Source: Polaromonas sp047303325 (lineage in GTDB: Bacteria > Pseudomonadota > Gammaproteobacteria > Burkholderiales > Burkholderiaceae_C). From it: a stretch of 64,000 bases of DNA. The number at the start of each line of letters is the position of its first letter. Positions within the stretch are counted from its first letter, which is position 1. Positions 26,401-34,532 of this stretch are shown piece after piece. The translations under genes were made by a program, and so were the position numbers. The stretch is from NCBI RefSeq assembly GCF_047303325.1, contig NZ_JBKBEX010000021.1, positions 27,854 through 91,853 on the forward strand, written 5' to 3'. The notes beneath the pieces were generated by a model, which did no database searches, was not told the origin of the DNA, and saw nothing but the letters and a program-made list of their open reading frames with translations.

Positions 26401-29400
26401 CAAGAACGCGGGCAACGGCAAGGCCGTGACTGTCACCGGCTACACGTTGAGCGGCGCCGACGCCGGCAACTATACCGTGGTGCAGCCCACGGGGCTGACG
26501 GCAAATATCACACCGGCCAGCCTCGCTGTCACCGGCGTGAGCGCGGCCGGCAAAGTGTATGACGGCACCCGTGCCACCACGTTCAGTGGCACCGCGACCG
26601 TTACGCCCCTGGGCACTGACGTGGTGCTTGTGGGCGGCGGCAACGCCGGCATGTTCACCGACAAGAACGTGGGCAACGGCAAGACCGTCACCGGCACCAG
26701 CTACTTCCTGGGCGGCGCCGACGCCAACAACTATGTCATCGTTCAGCCCACAGGAACGGCGAACATCACACCAGCCAGCTTGACAGTCACCGGTGTGGGC
26801 GCGGACAGCAAGGTATACAACGCCAGCGACGCAGCCACACTCAATGGCGTAGCCAGCGTCACGGCAATCGCCGGTGACACGGTGACAGTGGGCGGCGGCA
26901 GCGGCCGGTTTGTCGACAAAAACGTAGGCAACAACAAGGTGGTCAATGTCACTGGCTTTACGCTGGGCGGTGCCGATGCCGGCAACTACACCGTGGTGCA
27001 GCCCGCCGGTGTCAGGGCCAACATCACACCGGCCAGCCTGACGGTTACCGGCGTGGGGGCGAACAACAAGGTGTACGACACCACCACTGCCGCCACGCTC
27101 AATGGCACGGCCAGCGTTGCAGCCTTGGGCGGCGATGTAGTGACCGTGGGCGGGACGGGCACCGGCACTTTCGCCAACAAGAATGTGGGCAATGCTAAGG
27201 CGATCACTGTCACCGGCTACACGCTGGGCGGCGCCGATGCGGGCAACTACACCGTGGTGCAACCCACGGCGGTGACCGCCAATATAACGCCTGCCAGCTT
27301 GACGGTCACGGGTGTGAGCGCGAACAACAAGGTGTACGACACCACGGCGGCTGCCACGCTGGGCGGTACAGCCGCCGTCACAGCTCTGGCTGGTGACGTG
27401 GTGACCGTTGGCGGCGGTAGCGCCACTTTCGCCAACAAGAATGTGGGCAACGGCAAGGCGGTCACTGTCACCGGCTACACGCTGGGCGGTGCCGATGCCG
27501 GCAACTACACCGTGGTGCAACCCACCGGGCTGGCGGCGAACATCACACCCGCCAGCCTCACGGTCACGGGTGTGGGCGCGAACAACAAGGTGTACGACAC
27601 CACGACCACCGCCACGCTCAATGGCACGGCCAGCGTTGCAGCCTTGGGCGGCGATGTCGTCACCTTGGGCGGGACGGGCAGCGGCACTTTCGCCAACAAG
27701 AACGTGGGCAATGCCAAGGCGGTCACTGTCACCGGCTACACGCTGGGCGGTGCCGATGCGGGCAACTACACCGTGGTGCAACCCACGGCAGTGACCGCCA
27801 ACATCACGCCTGCCAGCCTGACGGTCACGGGCGTGAGCGCGAACAACAAGGTCTACGACGCCACGACCGCCGCCACGCTGGGCGGAACCGCGGCCGTCAC
27901 GGCCCTGGCCGGTGATGTGGTGACCGTTGGCGGCGGCACCGGCACCTTCGCCAACAAGAATGTGGGCAACGGCAAAGCAGTCACCGCCACGGGCTACACG
28001 CTGGGCGGGGCCGACGCGGGCAACTACACCGTGGTCCTGCCCACGGGGTTGACCGCCAACATCACGCCCGCCAGCCTCACCGTCACGGGTGTGGGCGCGA
28101 ACAACAAGGTGTATGACACCACGACTGCCGCCACGCTCACGGGCACGGCCAGCGTTGCCGCCCTGGGTGGCGATACCGTCACTGTAGGCGGCACCGGCAA
28201 CGGAACTTTCGCCAACAAGAATGTGGGCAATGGCAAGACCGTGACCGTGACCGGCTACACGCTGGGCGGGGCTGACGCCGGCAACTACACCGTGGTGCAG
28301 CCTGTGGCGGTGACGGCAAACATCACCCCCGCCAGCCTGACGGTCACGGGCGTGGGCGCCAACAACAAGGTCTATGACGCTACCACCACGGCCACGCTTA
28401 ACGGCGCGGCCAGCGTCACGGCCTTGGCCGGCGATAGTGTGACGGTGGGTGGAACGGGCAGCGGCAACTTCGCCAACAAGAATGTGGGCAATGGCAAGGC
28501 TGTCACTGTCACCGGTTACACGCTGAGTGGAGCCGACGCCGGCAACTACACCGTGGTCCAGCCCACGGGGCTGACCGCCAATATCACGCCGGCCAGCATC
28601 ACAGTCACAGGCGTGAGCGCCAACAACAAGGTCTATGACACCACAACCGCCGCCACCCTCGGCGGCACGGCAAGCGTTGCAGCCCTGGGCACCGATGTGG
28701 TGACGGTTGGCGGCGGCAGCGCTACCTTCGCCAACAAGAACGTGGGCAACGGCAAGGCCGTGACTGTCACCGGTTACACGCTGGGCGGCGCCGACGCCGG
28801 TAACTACACCGTGGTGCAACCCACGGGGCTGACGGCAAACATCACGCCGGCCAGCATCACCGTCACAGGCGTGACCGCCAACAACAAGGTCTATGACACC
28901 ACCACCACCGCCACACTGAGCGGCACGGCAGCGGTCACGGCTTTGGGCGGCGACGTGGTGGCCGTGGGCGGCACCGGCAGCGGCAATTTCGCCAACAAGA
29001 ATGTCGGCAACGGCAAGGCCGTGACCGTCACCGGCTATACGTTGAGCGGTGCCGACGCCGGCAACTACACCATAGCGCAGCCCACCGGTGTTACGGCCAA
29101 CATCACACCGGCCAGCCTGGCCGTCACGGGTGTAGGGGCCAACAACAAGGTCTATGACGCCACCACCACGGCCACGCTCAATGGCGCGGCCAGTGTGACG
29201 GCCCTGGGCGGCGATGTGGTGGTTGTGGGCGGAACAGGTGCCGGCAACTTCGCCAACAAAAACGTCGGCAACGGCAAGGCCGTGACCGTCACCGGCTACA
29301 CATTGAGCGGCGCCGATGCCGGCAACTACACCGTCGTGCAGCCCACCGGCGTCACGGCCAACATCACGCCGGCCAGCCTGGCTGTCACGGGTGTGGGCGC

Positions 29401-30286
29401 CAACAACAAGGTTTATGACACCACCACCGCCGCGACCCTGAACGGCACGGCGAGCGTCACCGCCCTGGGCACCGATGTCGTCGCCCTGGGCGGAACAGGC
29501 AGCGGCACTTTTGCCAACAAAAACGCGGGTAACGGCAAGGCCGTGACCGTCACCGGCTATACGCTGAGCGGCGCCGACGCCGGCAACTACGTCATCGCGC
29601 AGCCCAGCGGCGTCACCGCCAACATCACGCCGGCCACCCTGGCCGTCACCGGTGTGAATGCCCAGAACAAGGTGTTTGACGGCACGACCGCAGCCACCCT
29701 GGGCGGCACCGCCGCCGTCACGGCCCTGGCCGGCGATGTGGTCGCCGTCGGTGGCGGCCATGGGGCTTTTGCCGATCCGAATGTGGGCAACGGCAAGGCT
29801 GTGACCGTCACCGGCTTTACCCTGAGCGGCGCCGATGCCGGCAACTACGCGGTGGTACAGCCCACCGGGCTGACTGCGGCCATCACGCCTTTGCCCGCGG
29901 CACCTGCGCCCGCGACGCCGCCGACGACGCCGACGACGACGACGACGACGTCCGGGCGGGGATTGGGAGCGGATGGTGGAGGCATTCGTTCCGCCACTCA
30001 AGAGGCCCTGGATACGGAGCGCTCTACATTCAACTCCAGCGCCAGCTCGAGTTCCAACGCCAAATCCAATCCCAACGCCAACTCGACCGAGGCATCGTCA
30101 ACCCTGCGCGTGACGCACAGCGCAAGCGCCGATGCATCATCGGGTGGCGAAGCGTTGGAGCCTTCCAGCCAGTTCGTCGAGGGGGTGGCGGACGCGCCCC
30201 TTGCCGTGTCAAGGAAAGACCCACGCCTGCACATCGTTGACGGTGGCGTTCAGTTGCGAAGCGGTGTGATCGCCGCCAAAAAATAA
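23477..30286 (+). CDS. Giant two-partner secretion exoprotein (TpsA) with GLUG and YDG repeats
   Basis: 2269-residue exported protein, probably a surface adhesin. A long N-terminal signal region ends near TAQAGPVGG. A haemagglutination-activity (TPS) domain follows, with VGAQESVNFVQPSASAIAVN, the NPNG motif in LINPNGVLFGAGAQVNVGG and beta-helical repeats. About residues 540-790 carry GLUG-type units such as NSYATGAVTGTTKTGGLVG. One MBG-like domain comes next, then 14 tandem YDG domains (about 930-2138). The end is a Pro/Thr linker coded by ACG triplets and a Ser/Asn-rich tail. No anchoring motif is visible. The tpsB gene follows 27 bases later, so the pair forms an operon. What it binds is unknown. 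Confidence 0.93.
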   Translation: MHKKNSLGSAKAAGVVTRIGQQVLAAPPFLDALGRAAGRAAGRWALRKPATAVLLLGAATAQAGPVGGQVTSGAASISQSGASTTITQSSQNASLNWKSFNVGAQESVNFVQPSASAIAVNRILDTQGSQILGQLSANGQVYLINPNGVLFGAGAQVNVGGLVASTLDVKDADLGSAQRTFSGSGSGSVVNLGTLNAAPGGYVALIGNTVRNQGSINAPKGSVALAAGSAATLTLQDNQLLKVVVDQSVLNSLAENGGLIRADGGQVFLSAGARDSLLASVVNNSGVIQARNVENRNGTIILLGGMAAGTAKVTGTLDASAPNGGNGGFIETSGAQVNIADSARITTAAPAGTTGTWLIDPVDFNIAASGGNITGAALGSNLGAGNVVILSSNGTTGTAGNVNVNDVVSWSANQLTLNAQNNININANLNASGTGKLALEYGQGTTNGTGSSYNVNNGAKVNLPAGNNFSTKRGSTGATLAYTVITDLGAAGSSTTTDLQGISGNLGGRYVLGADIDAAPTSTWNGGAGFAPIGTGNSGCTPNCFYGTFDGLGHTITGLTIDRTTRFTGLFGSTSSASVIRNVGLVGGSVRSSNNDIGALAGWNDGVISNSYASTNVSGGADAGGLVGGTGGSSKIDHSYATGNVNGSVFTGGLAGYNQGDISNSYSTGTVTSGQAAGGLVGYMLHVGTISSSYSSATVNSSGDTNGGLVGLWSGSGGSISNSYATGAVTGTTKTGGLVGDMSNNGGTITNSYAAGQVTGTAGSVGGLVGSQTTGTISGSFWDTTTTGQATSAGGGTGMTTAQMQQQANFNSATAANGNVNPNWDLANVWRIYDGHGRPLLKSLMTPVTVTVGNTSKTYDKLAWNGGTGISCSNVACGSLSGTISFGGNAQGAVNAGSYAVTASGLYSNQQGYDISYANGTLTVIPANLVVTGVSAANKVYDAGVGATLNGTASVTAIAGDTVSVIGTGSGTFADKNAGNGKAVTVTGYTLSGADAGNYTVVQPTGLTANITPASLAVTGVSAAGKVYDGTRATTFSGTATVTPLGTDVVLVGGGNAGMFTDKNVGNGKTVTGTSYFLGGADANNYVIVQPTGTANITPASLTVTGVGADSKVYNASDAATLNGVASVTAIAGDTVTVGGGSGRFVDKNVGNNKVVNVTGFTLGGADAGNYTVVQPAGVRANITPASLTVTGVGANNKVYDTTTAATLNGTASVAALGGDVVTVGGTGTGTFANKNVGNAKAITVTGYTLGGADAGNYTVVQPTAVTANITPASLTVTGVSANNKVYDTTAAATLGGTAAVTALAGDVVTVGGGSATFANKNVGNGKAVTVTGYTLGGADAGNYTVVQPTGLAANITPASLTVTGVGANNKVYDTTTTATLNGTASVAALGGDVVTLGGTGSGTFANKNVGNAKAVTVTGYTLGGADAGNYTVVQPTAVTANITPASLTVTGVSANNKVYDATTAATLGGTAAVTALAGDVVTVGGGTGTFANKNVGNGKAVTATGYTLGGADAGNYTVVLPTGLTANITPASLTVTGVGANNKVYDTTTAATLTGTASVAALGGDTVTVGGTGNGTFANKNVGNGKTVTVTGYTLGGADAGNYTVVQPVAVTANITPASLTVTGVGANNKVYDATTTATLNGAASVTALAGDSVTVGGTGSGNFANKNVGNGKAVTVTGYTLSGADAGNYTVVQPTGLTANITPASITVTGVSANNKVYDTTTAATLGGTASVAALGTDVVTVGGGSATFANKNVGNGKAVTVTGYTLGGADAGNYTVVQPTGLTANITPASITVTGVTANNKVYDTTTTATLSGTAAVTALGGDVVAVGGTGSGNFANKNVGNGKAVTVTGYTLSGADAGNYTIAQPTGVTANITPASLAVTGVGANNKVYDATTTATLNGAASVTALGGDVVVVGGTGAGNFANKNVGNGKAVTVTGYTLSGADAGNYTVVQPTGVTANITPASLAVTGVGANNKVYDTTTAATLNGTASVTALGTDVVALGGTGSGTFANKNAGNGKAVTVTGYTLSGADAGNYVIAQPSGVTANITPATLAVTGVNAQNKVFDGTTAATLGGTAAVTALAGDVVAVGGGHGAFADPNVGNGKAVTVTGFTLSGADAGNYAVVQPTGLTAAITPLPAAPAPATPPTTPTTTTTTSGRGLGADGGGIRSATQEALDTERSTFNSSASSSSNAKSNPNANSTEASSTLRVTHSASADASSGGEALEPSSQFVEGVADAPLAVSRKDPRLHIVDGGVQLRSGVIAAKK
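26262..29892 (+). repeat. Array of 14 tandem YDG-domain coding repeats of about 258 bases
   Basis: Each unit reads roughly VTGVxANNKVYDTTTAATL, then GTASVxALGGDVVTVGG, FANKNVGNGKAVTVTGYTL, GGADAGNYTVVQPTG and TANITPASL. Units 1-3 and 14 are the most diverged; units 4-13 are very alike. Units 4-5 and 6-7 form two copies of a two-unit block: 4 and 6 share TASVAALGGDVVT with TAVTANITPASL, while 5 and 7 share TLGGTAAVTALAGDVVTVGG. Confidence 0.9.
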
Positions 30287-30313
30287 AACCGGTCGCTCCA
30301 CGGAAGTTTTCCC

Positions 30314-32005
30314 ATGAAATGCCTCGTATCCCGAAAGCACGCGGTGCTGCTGCTGGCCGCCGCGCCCTTTTTGACGGCCCAGGCGGCCGATCCGCTGCCG
30401 GTCGATATCGGCACCATCCTGCAGCAGGTCCAGCCGTCCCAGCCCTTCGCACCGCGGCCCCGCGGGGAAGCGCCGACCCTCAACAACCAGGAAAATGCCC
30501 CGGCACCGCCCGTACGTCCACCGGTTTCAGTGGACGTCAAATCGATCCAGATCCTCGGCAACACCCTGGTCGAGACGGACACCCTGCATGGACTGGTGGC
30601 CGACGCGGAAGGCAAAACCCTCACGCTCGACCAACTCGATGAAATGGCGACACGCATCAGCCGGTATTACCGCGGCCGGGGCCAAAGCTTCGCGCGAGCC
30701 GTGGTACCCGCGCAGGTGATCCAGTCGGGCATCGTGCGCTTTCTGGTGATAGAGGCGCGCTACGGCAAGGTCGGCATTGACAACCAGACGCGCGTGAACG
30801 ACCTGCTGCTGCAGGCGACCGCCGCGCCGCTGCAAGGCGGGCAGCCGGTCGAGCAGGCCTTGCTCGACAGGTCACTGCTGTTGATGTCGGACATACCCGG
30901 CGTGATGGTGCAGGCCACCTTAAGGCCCGGCGAAGGGCTGGGCAACTCCGACCTGGTGATCCAGGCCACGCCCGGCCCGGGGACTTCCGGAAGCCTGGTA
31001 CTGGACGACTACGGCAACAGCTACACCGGCAGAGGCCGGCTCGGCGGCACGGTGTTCTTCAACAACCCCCTGCGGCGTGGCGATGTCCTGGGTGTGAGTG
31101 GCCTGAGTTCAGGCGCCGGGGTCAACTACGGCCGCGTGAGCTACGAATCCTTGCTGAACGGGCAGGGCACGCGCGGCGGCGCTGCCTACTCCATGCTGAA
31201 CTACAAAATCGGCGGATCGCTGCAGGAGCTGGGCGCGAATGGCTCGGCCGAAACCGAAAGCCTCTGGGGCAGGCATCCGCTGCTGCGCAGCCAGTCGGCC
31301 AATGTTTACGGCCAGGTCCAGTACGACAACCTGCAACTGCGCGAGCGCATCGACATGGCGGGCATGAAGACGGATCGGCACCTGGGCAGCTGGACGTCGA
31401 GCCTGAGCGGAGACTGGCGCGATACCGTGCTGTCCGGCGGCATCAACACCTGGAGCCTGGCATGGACCCGGGGCCGGGTGGGCTTTGATGTCGCGGAGGC
31501 CCAGCTGAGCGATGCGGCCAGCGCGAGAACGGAAGGCTGGTTTTCAAAAACCAACCTGAATTTCTCCCGCCTGCAGCGCTGGGGAGACAGGGGTTCGCTT
31601 TACGTGTCGTGGGCCGGTCAATGGGCGAATACCAATCTCGACTCCTCGCAAAAAATGTCCGTGGGCGGGCCTTATTCCGTCCGTGCCTACGACGTGAGCG
31701 CGCTGTCGGGCGATGCCGGTTACCGCGCAAGCATTGAAGTGCGCTACGACCTGGGGTCGGCCGGCGGCGGAAGGCTGCAGGCGCTGGCCTTCTGGGACGG
31801 GGCCTACCTCAAGGTCAACCAGCGCCCCTGGACGGCCGGCACCAATACCGCCACCTTCAGCGGCGCCGGTATCGGGCTCGACTGGAGCGGATACAACCAG
31901 TGGCGAGCCCGGGCCTACCTGGCCTCGCCGTTGGGGACTGCGCCTGAACTGGTCAAGGCGCCCGACGCCATGCGGATGTGGACAGAACTCGCTTATCGGT
32001 TCTGA
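30314..32005 (+). CDS. Two-partner secretion outer-membrane transporter (TpsB, ShlB/FhaC family)
   Basis: 563-residue Omp85-superfamily pore that would secrete the adjacent TpsA. A signal peptide ends near AAPFLTAQA. A proline-rich linker precedes a POTRA domain, VDVKSIQILGNTLVETDTLH, with YYRGRGQSFARAVVPAQ and VRFLVIEARYGKV. The ShlB-type barrel follows with GSLVLDDYGNSYTGRGRLGG. The conserved VGGPYSVRAYDVSALSGDAG contains the VRAY motif of the lid loop. It ends with an aromatic residue (TELAYRF), as outer-membrane barrels do. Confidence 0.95.
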   Translation: MKCLVSRKHAVLLLAAAPFLTAQAADPLPVDIGTILQQVQPSQPFAPRPRGEAPTLNNQENAPAPPVRPPVSVDVKSIQILGNTLVETDTLHGLVADAEGKTLTLDQLDEMATRISRYYRGRGQSFARAVVPAQVIQSGIVRFLVIEARYGKVGIDNQTRVNDLLLQATAAPLQGGQPVEQALLDRSLLLMSDIPGVMVQATLRPGEGLGNSDLVIQATPGPGTSGSLVLDDYGNSYTGRGRLGGTVFFNNPLRRGDVLGVSGLSSGAGVNYGRVSYESLLNGQGTRGGAAYSMLNYKIGGSLQELGANGSAETESLWGRHPLLRSQSANVYGQVQYDNLQLRERIDMAGMKTDRHLGSWTSSLSGDWRDTVLSGGINTWSLAWTRGRVGFDVAEAQLSDAASARTEGWFSKTNLNFSRLQRWGDRGSLYVSWAGQWANTNLDSSQKMSVGGPYSVRAYDVSALSGDAGYRASIEVRYDLGSAGGGRLQALAFWDGAYLKVNQRPWTAGTNTATFSGAGIGLDWSGYNQWRARAYLASPLGTAPELVKAPDAMRMWTELAYRF

Positions 32006-32014
32006 GGTTCTTGT

Positions 32015-32721
32015 GGCCGGGTCTTGCTCCGGCTGAGCGCGCTCTTCCCCTCTCTTCGTCTTTCTGCTTACTCTGCTGAGGCTTGCTGGCCGGGGGTAGC
32101 CCGGCAGCTACTCACTTTTCTTTTGCTTCGCCAAAAGAAAAGTAAGCAAAAGAAAAGGCGACCCTGGTGTCTGCGTCCCTCCGCTTCGCTGCGGGCAACC
32201 TGCGGTGCTCGGTTCAGGCGGGGTCTCGCTAAACTCGCTCCGTTTCACTCCGCTCAGACAACGCGATCCCTGATCCGCCTGAACCTCCGCTCCTCGGCGC
32301 ATACACAAGGGGTGGGAGAAGGAATACCAAACAGCCAAATACCGAAAACCACAAGGACACGCCATGGCGTGTCCTTGTTTGTATTTGTCTTCTTTGTCTT
32401 TGGTATTTGGTTCCCGATCCCGATTGCCCCGTCCTGGCTGGGCCGAGGAGCGCAGAGACAAGCGGATAAGGGCTGGCGTTGTCTGAGCGAAGCGCAGCGT
32501 AGCGAGTTTAGCCAGACCCCGCTTGGCTCGAGCACCGCAGGTTGCCCCGTAGCGAAGCGTAGGGGACCCAGACTGCGGGTCGCCTTTCTTTTGGGTACTT
32601 TTCTTTGGCGAAGCAAAGAAAAGTGCCTCGCCCGCCGGGGCGAGACCCGGCCAGCTGAACTAAGAAGAGGAAGGAGGAGGATGAGGAGGAAGAGCGCGCT
32701 CAGCCGGAGCAAGACCCGGCC
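32015..32721. repeat. 0.7-kb imperfect palindrome without coding content
   Basis: It fills most of the 855-base gap between tpsB and the chemoreceptor gene. The outer ends are a 34-base perfect inverted repeat (32015-32048 with 32688-32721). The centre is a 28-base perfect palindrome (32351-32378). In between, matching blocks occur in order on both arms: CAACCTGCGGTGCTCG, TAAACTCGCT, GCTCAGACAACGC and GCTCCTCGGC. Each arm also carries its own hairpin with ACTTTTCTTT and AAAGAAAAGT. Open frames inside have no recognisable domain and skewed composition, so I call no gene. The remaining 139 bases before the chemoreceptor show only a GGAG ribosome-binding site. Confidence 0.85.
32083..32159 (+). 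repeat. 77-base repeat, copy 1 (left arm of the palindrome)
   Basis: Identical over all 77 bases to 63924-64000. It includes the 12-bp hairpin ACTTTTCTTTTG/CAAAAGAAAAGT with a 6-base loop. Confidence 0.9.
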
Positions 32722-32860
32722 GACTACCCGAGTCAATTCAATAAACAAAGCCCTGTTTCGCGCCCTGTTCGGACGCAGGCAGCACAGCCTTTCTTGGTAC
32801 CGTCCATGAGCAAGCCCTCTTCCGCAGCTTCAGACGGAAGCGGCTTGCAGGAGACACACC

Positions 32861-34489
32861 ATGCAACTGGACAATCTGAAAATCAGCACGCGGCTGGGCG
32901 CGGGCTTTGGGCTGGTATTGCTGCTGGCGGGCGGCTTGATGGCGGTGGGGCTGGGCCAGCTGGCCGGTGCCGGCGCCTTCAGCCGCGAGCTGAGCGGCGA
33001 CGCCTGGTCGCGCGCCGGCGCCGCGGCGGCGCTGGGCAACTGGTCGCAATCCAATGCGCGTGCCACCCTGGAGCTGTCCCTTGCGGCGGATCCCACATTG
33101 GCGGGTGCCGCGCGCCGGCAAATCGCCATGGGCGACAAGAACATGACGGATGCCCTGGCGGCACTGGAAGCCGGCACCCCGCCGGCAGAAGAAAAGCCCT
33201 TGCTGGCAGGCGTGCGCGGCGCGCAGGCTTCCTATGCGCAGGCGCTGGCCAAAGTGGCAAAACAGATCGAAACCGGCGACCGCGAGGGTGCTGTCCGCGC
33301 CTGGGCCGGCGAGGCTGCGCCATCACTGGGCAAGCTGCAGCAGGAACTGGCCGCGCTGGCCGAAACGCAGGCACGGCAGGCCAGGGCCGGCGGCCAGGCG
33401 GTCGAAGCCGGCATTGCATCGGCGCAGCGCTGGATGCTGAGCCTGGGATTGGCTGCGTTGCTGGTGGGCGCCGCCGTAGCCTGGCGCCTCGCCCGCGGCA
33501 TCGCGCAGCCGCTCAATGAGGCGATTTACATCGCCGAAACCGTGGCCGCCGGCGACCTGAGCCAGGAGTTCTCCACCGAACGTGGCGGTGATTTCGGCCG
33601 CCTGCTGGGCGCCCTGGGCGACATGGAAGACACGCTGACCGACCTGGTCAGCCGCATCAAAGCCTCCACCGATTCCATCACCCTGGCCTCCGGCGACATC
33701 GCGGCCGGCAATGCCGACCTGTCGCGCCGCACCGAGGAACAGGCGGCCTCGCTGGAGGAAACCGTCTCCAGCATGGAAGAGCTGACTTCCACCGTCAGGC
33801 TCAACGCCGAGCATGCGCGTTCGGCCAGCGGGCTGGCGGCCAGCGCCTCGGGTACCGCGGAACAAGGCGGCGCGGTGGTGGCGCAGGTGGTCGACACCAT
33901 GGCGGCCATCAGCGGCAGCTCCCGCAAAATCGTGGACATCATTGCCGTCATCGAAGGCATCGCCTTCCAGACCAACATCCTGGCGCTCAATGCGGCCGTG
34001 GAAGCCGCGCGCGCCGGCGAGCAGGGCCGCGGTTTTGCCGTGGTGGCCAGCGAGGTGCGCGGCCTCGCGCAGCGCAGCGCCGGGGCGGCGCGTGAAATCA
34101 AGGCGCTGATCGCGGATTCCGTCGCGCATGTCGAGAGCGGCTCCGAGCTGGTCGGCCAGGCGGGCCGCACCATGCAGGACATCGTGCAGGCCGTCAAACG
34201 CGTGAGCAGCCTGCTCGAGCAGATCTCCGCCGCCTCGGTCGAGCAAAGCAACGGCATCGCGCATGTGAACCAGGCCATGGTGCTGATGGACAAGGCGACC
34301 CAGCAAAACGCCGCGCTGGTCGAGCAGGCCTCCACGGCGGCGGCCTCGCTGGCCGAGCAGACACTGCAGCTGCAGGCGGCGGTTGATGAATTCAAATTGG
34401 ATGCCGAGCCTGAAGCCGCGCCGTCGGCTGCCCTTCATTTCCAGGCAATAGGCCGGGACCTGCACCGCACGGTGCCGGCCGCTGCCTAG
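32861..34489 (+). CDS. Methyl-accepting chemotaxis protein
   Basis: 542-residue transmembrane chemoreceptor. The first membrane segment spans about residues 10-32. A helical periplasmic domain of about 150 residues follows, then a second membrane segment near MLSLGLAALLVGAAVAWRLA. HAMP and the long signalling coiled coil complete it. The hairpin tip is IAFQTNILALNAAVEAARAG, then EQGRGFAVVASEVRGLAQRS. Methylation helices such as RRTEEQAASLEETVSSMEEL flank it. It lacks a C-terminal NWETF-type tether for CheR. The ligand is unknown; no che genes are nearby. Confidence 0.95.
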   Translation: MQLDNLKISTRLGAGFGLVLLLAGGLMAVGLGQLAGAGAFSRELSGDAWSRAGAAAALGNWSQSNARATLELSLAADPTLAGAARRQIAMGDKNMTDALAALEAGTPPAEEKPLLAGVRGAQASYAQALAKVAKQIETGDREGAVRAWAGEAAPSLGKLQQELAALAETQARQARAGGQAVEAGIASAQRWMLSLGLAALLVGAAVAWRLARGIAQPLNEAIYIAETVAAGDLSQEFSTERGGDFGRLLGALGDMEDTLTDLVSRIKASTDSITLASGDIAAGNADLSRRTEEQAASLEETVSSMEELTSTVRLNAEHARSASGLAASASGTAEQGGAVVAQVVDTMAAISGSSRKIVDIIAVIEGIAFQTNILALNAAVEAARAGEQGRGFAVVASEVRGLAQRSAGAAREIKALIADSVAHVESGSELVGQAGRTMQDIVQAVKRVSSLLEQISAASVEQSNGIAHVNQAMVLMDKATQQNAALVEQASTAAASLAEQTLQLQAAVDEFKLDAEPEAAPSAALHFQAIGRDLHRTVPAAA

Positions 34490-34498
34490 CGACGTTCG

Positions 34499-34532
34499 GC
34501 CGGGCGCCGCTTAGATGCCCGGCGGCTTTTTC
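34499..34532 (+). terminator. Possible terminator between converging genes
   Basis: GCCGGGC and GCCCGGC pair around an 11-base loop and are followed a few bases later by CTTTTTC. It overlaps the end of the protease-like gene on the other strand. The T-tract is offset, so strength is uncertain. Confidence 0.4.

Noticed and set aside
26262..29892. Regular 258-base repeats considered as a CRISPR-like array
   Set aside because: The unit is far too long, has no spacers, and codes for a protein domain in one continuous frame.
29920..29952. ACG triplet run near the end of the TpsA gene as a phase-variable tract
   Set aside because: The unit is three bases, so length changes keep the frame; it simply codes for a threonine linker.
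26003..30001. 1332-codon open frame on the minus strand opposite the YDG repeats
   Set aside because: It mirrors the repeat array, has no recognisable domain, and the plus strand has clear protein homology. Repeats without stops in one frame also lack them in the opposite one.
32024..32809. Open frames of 164-261 codons inside the palindrome
   Set aside because: They lie within an inverted repeat, show biased composition and no domain, and lack ribosome-binding sites.
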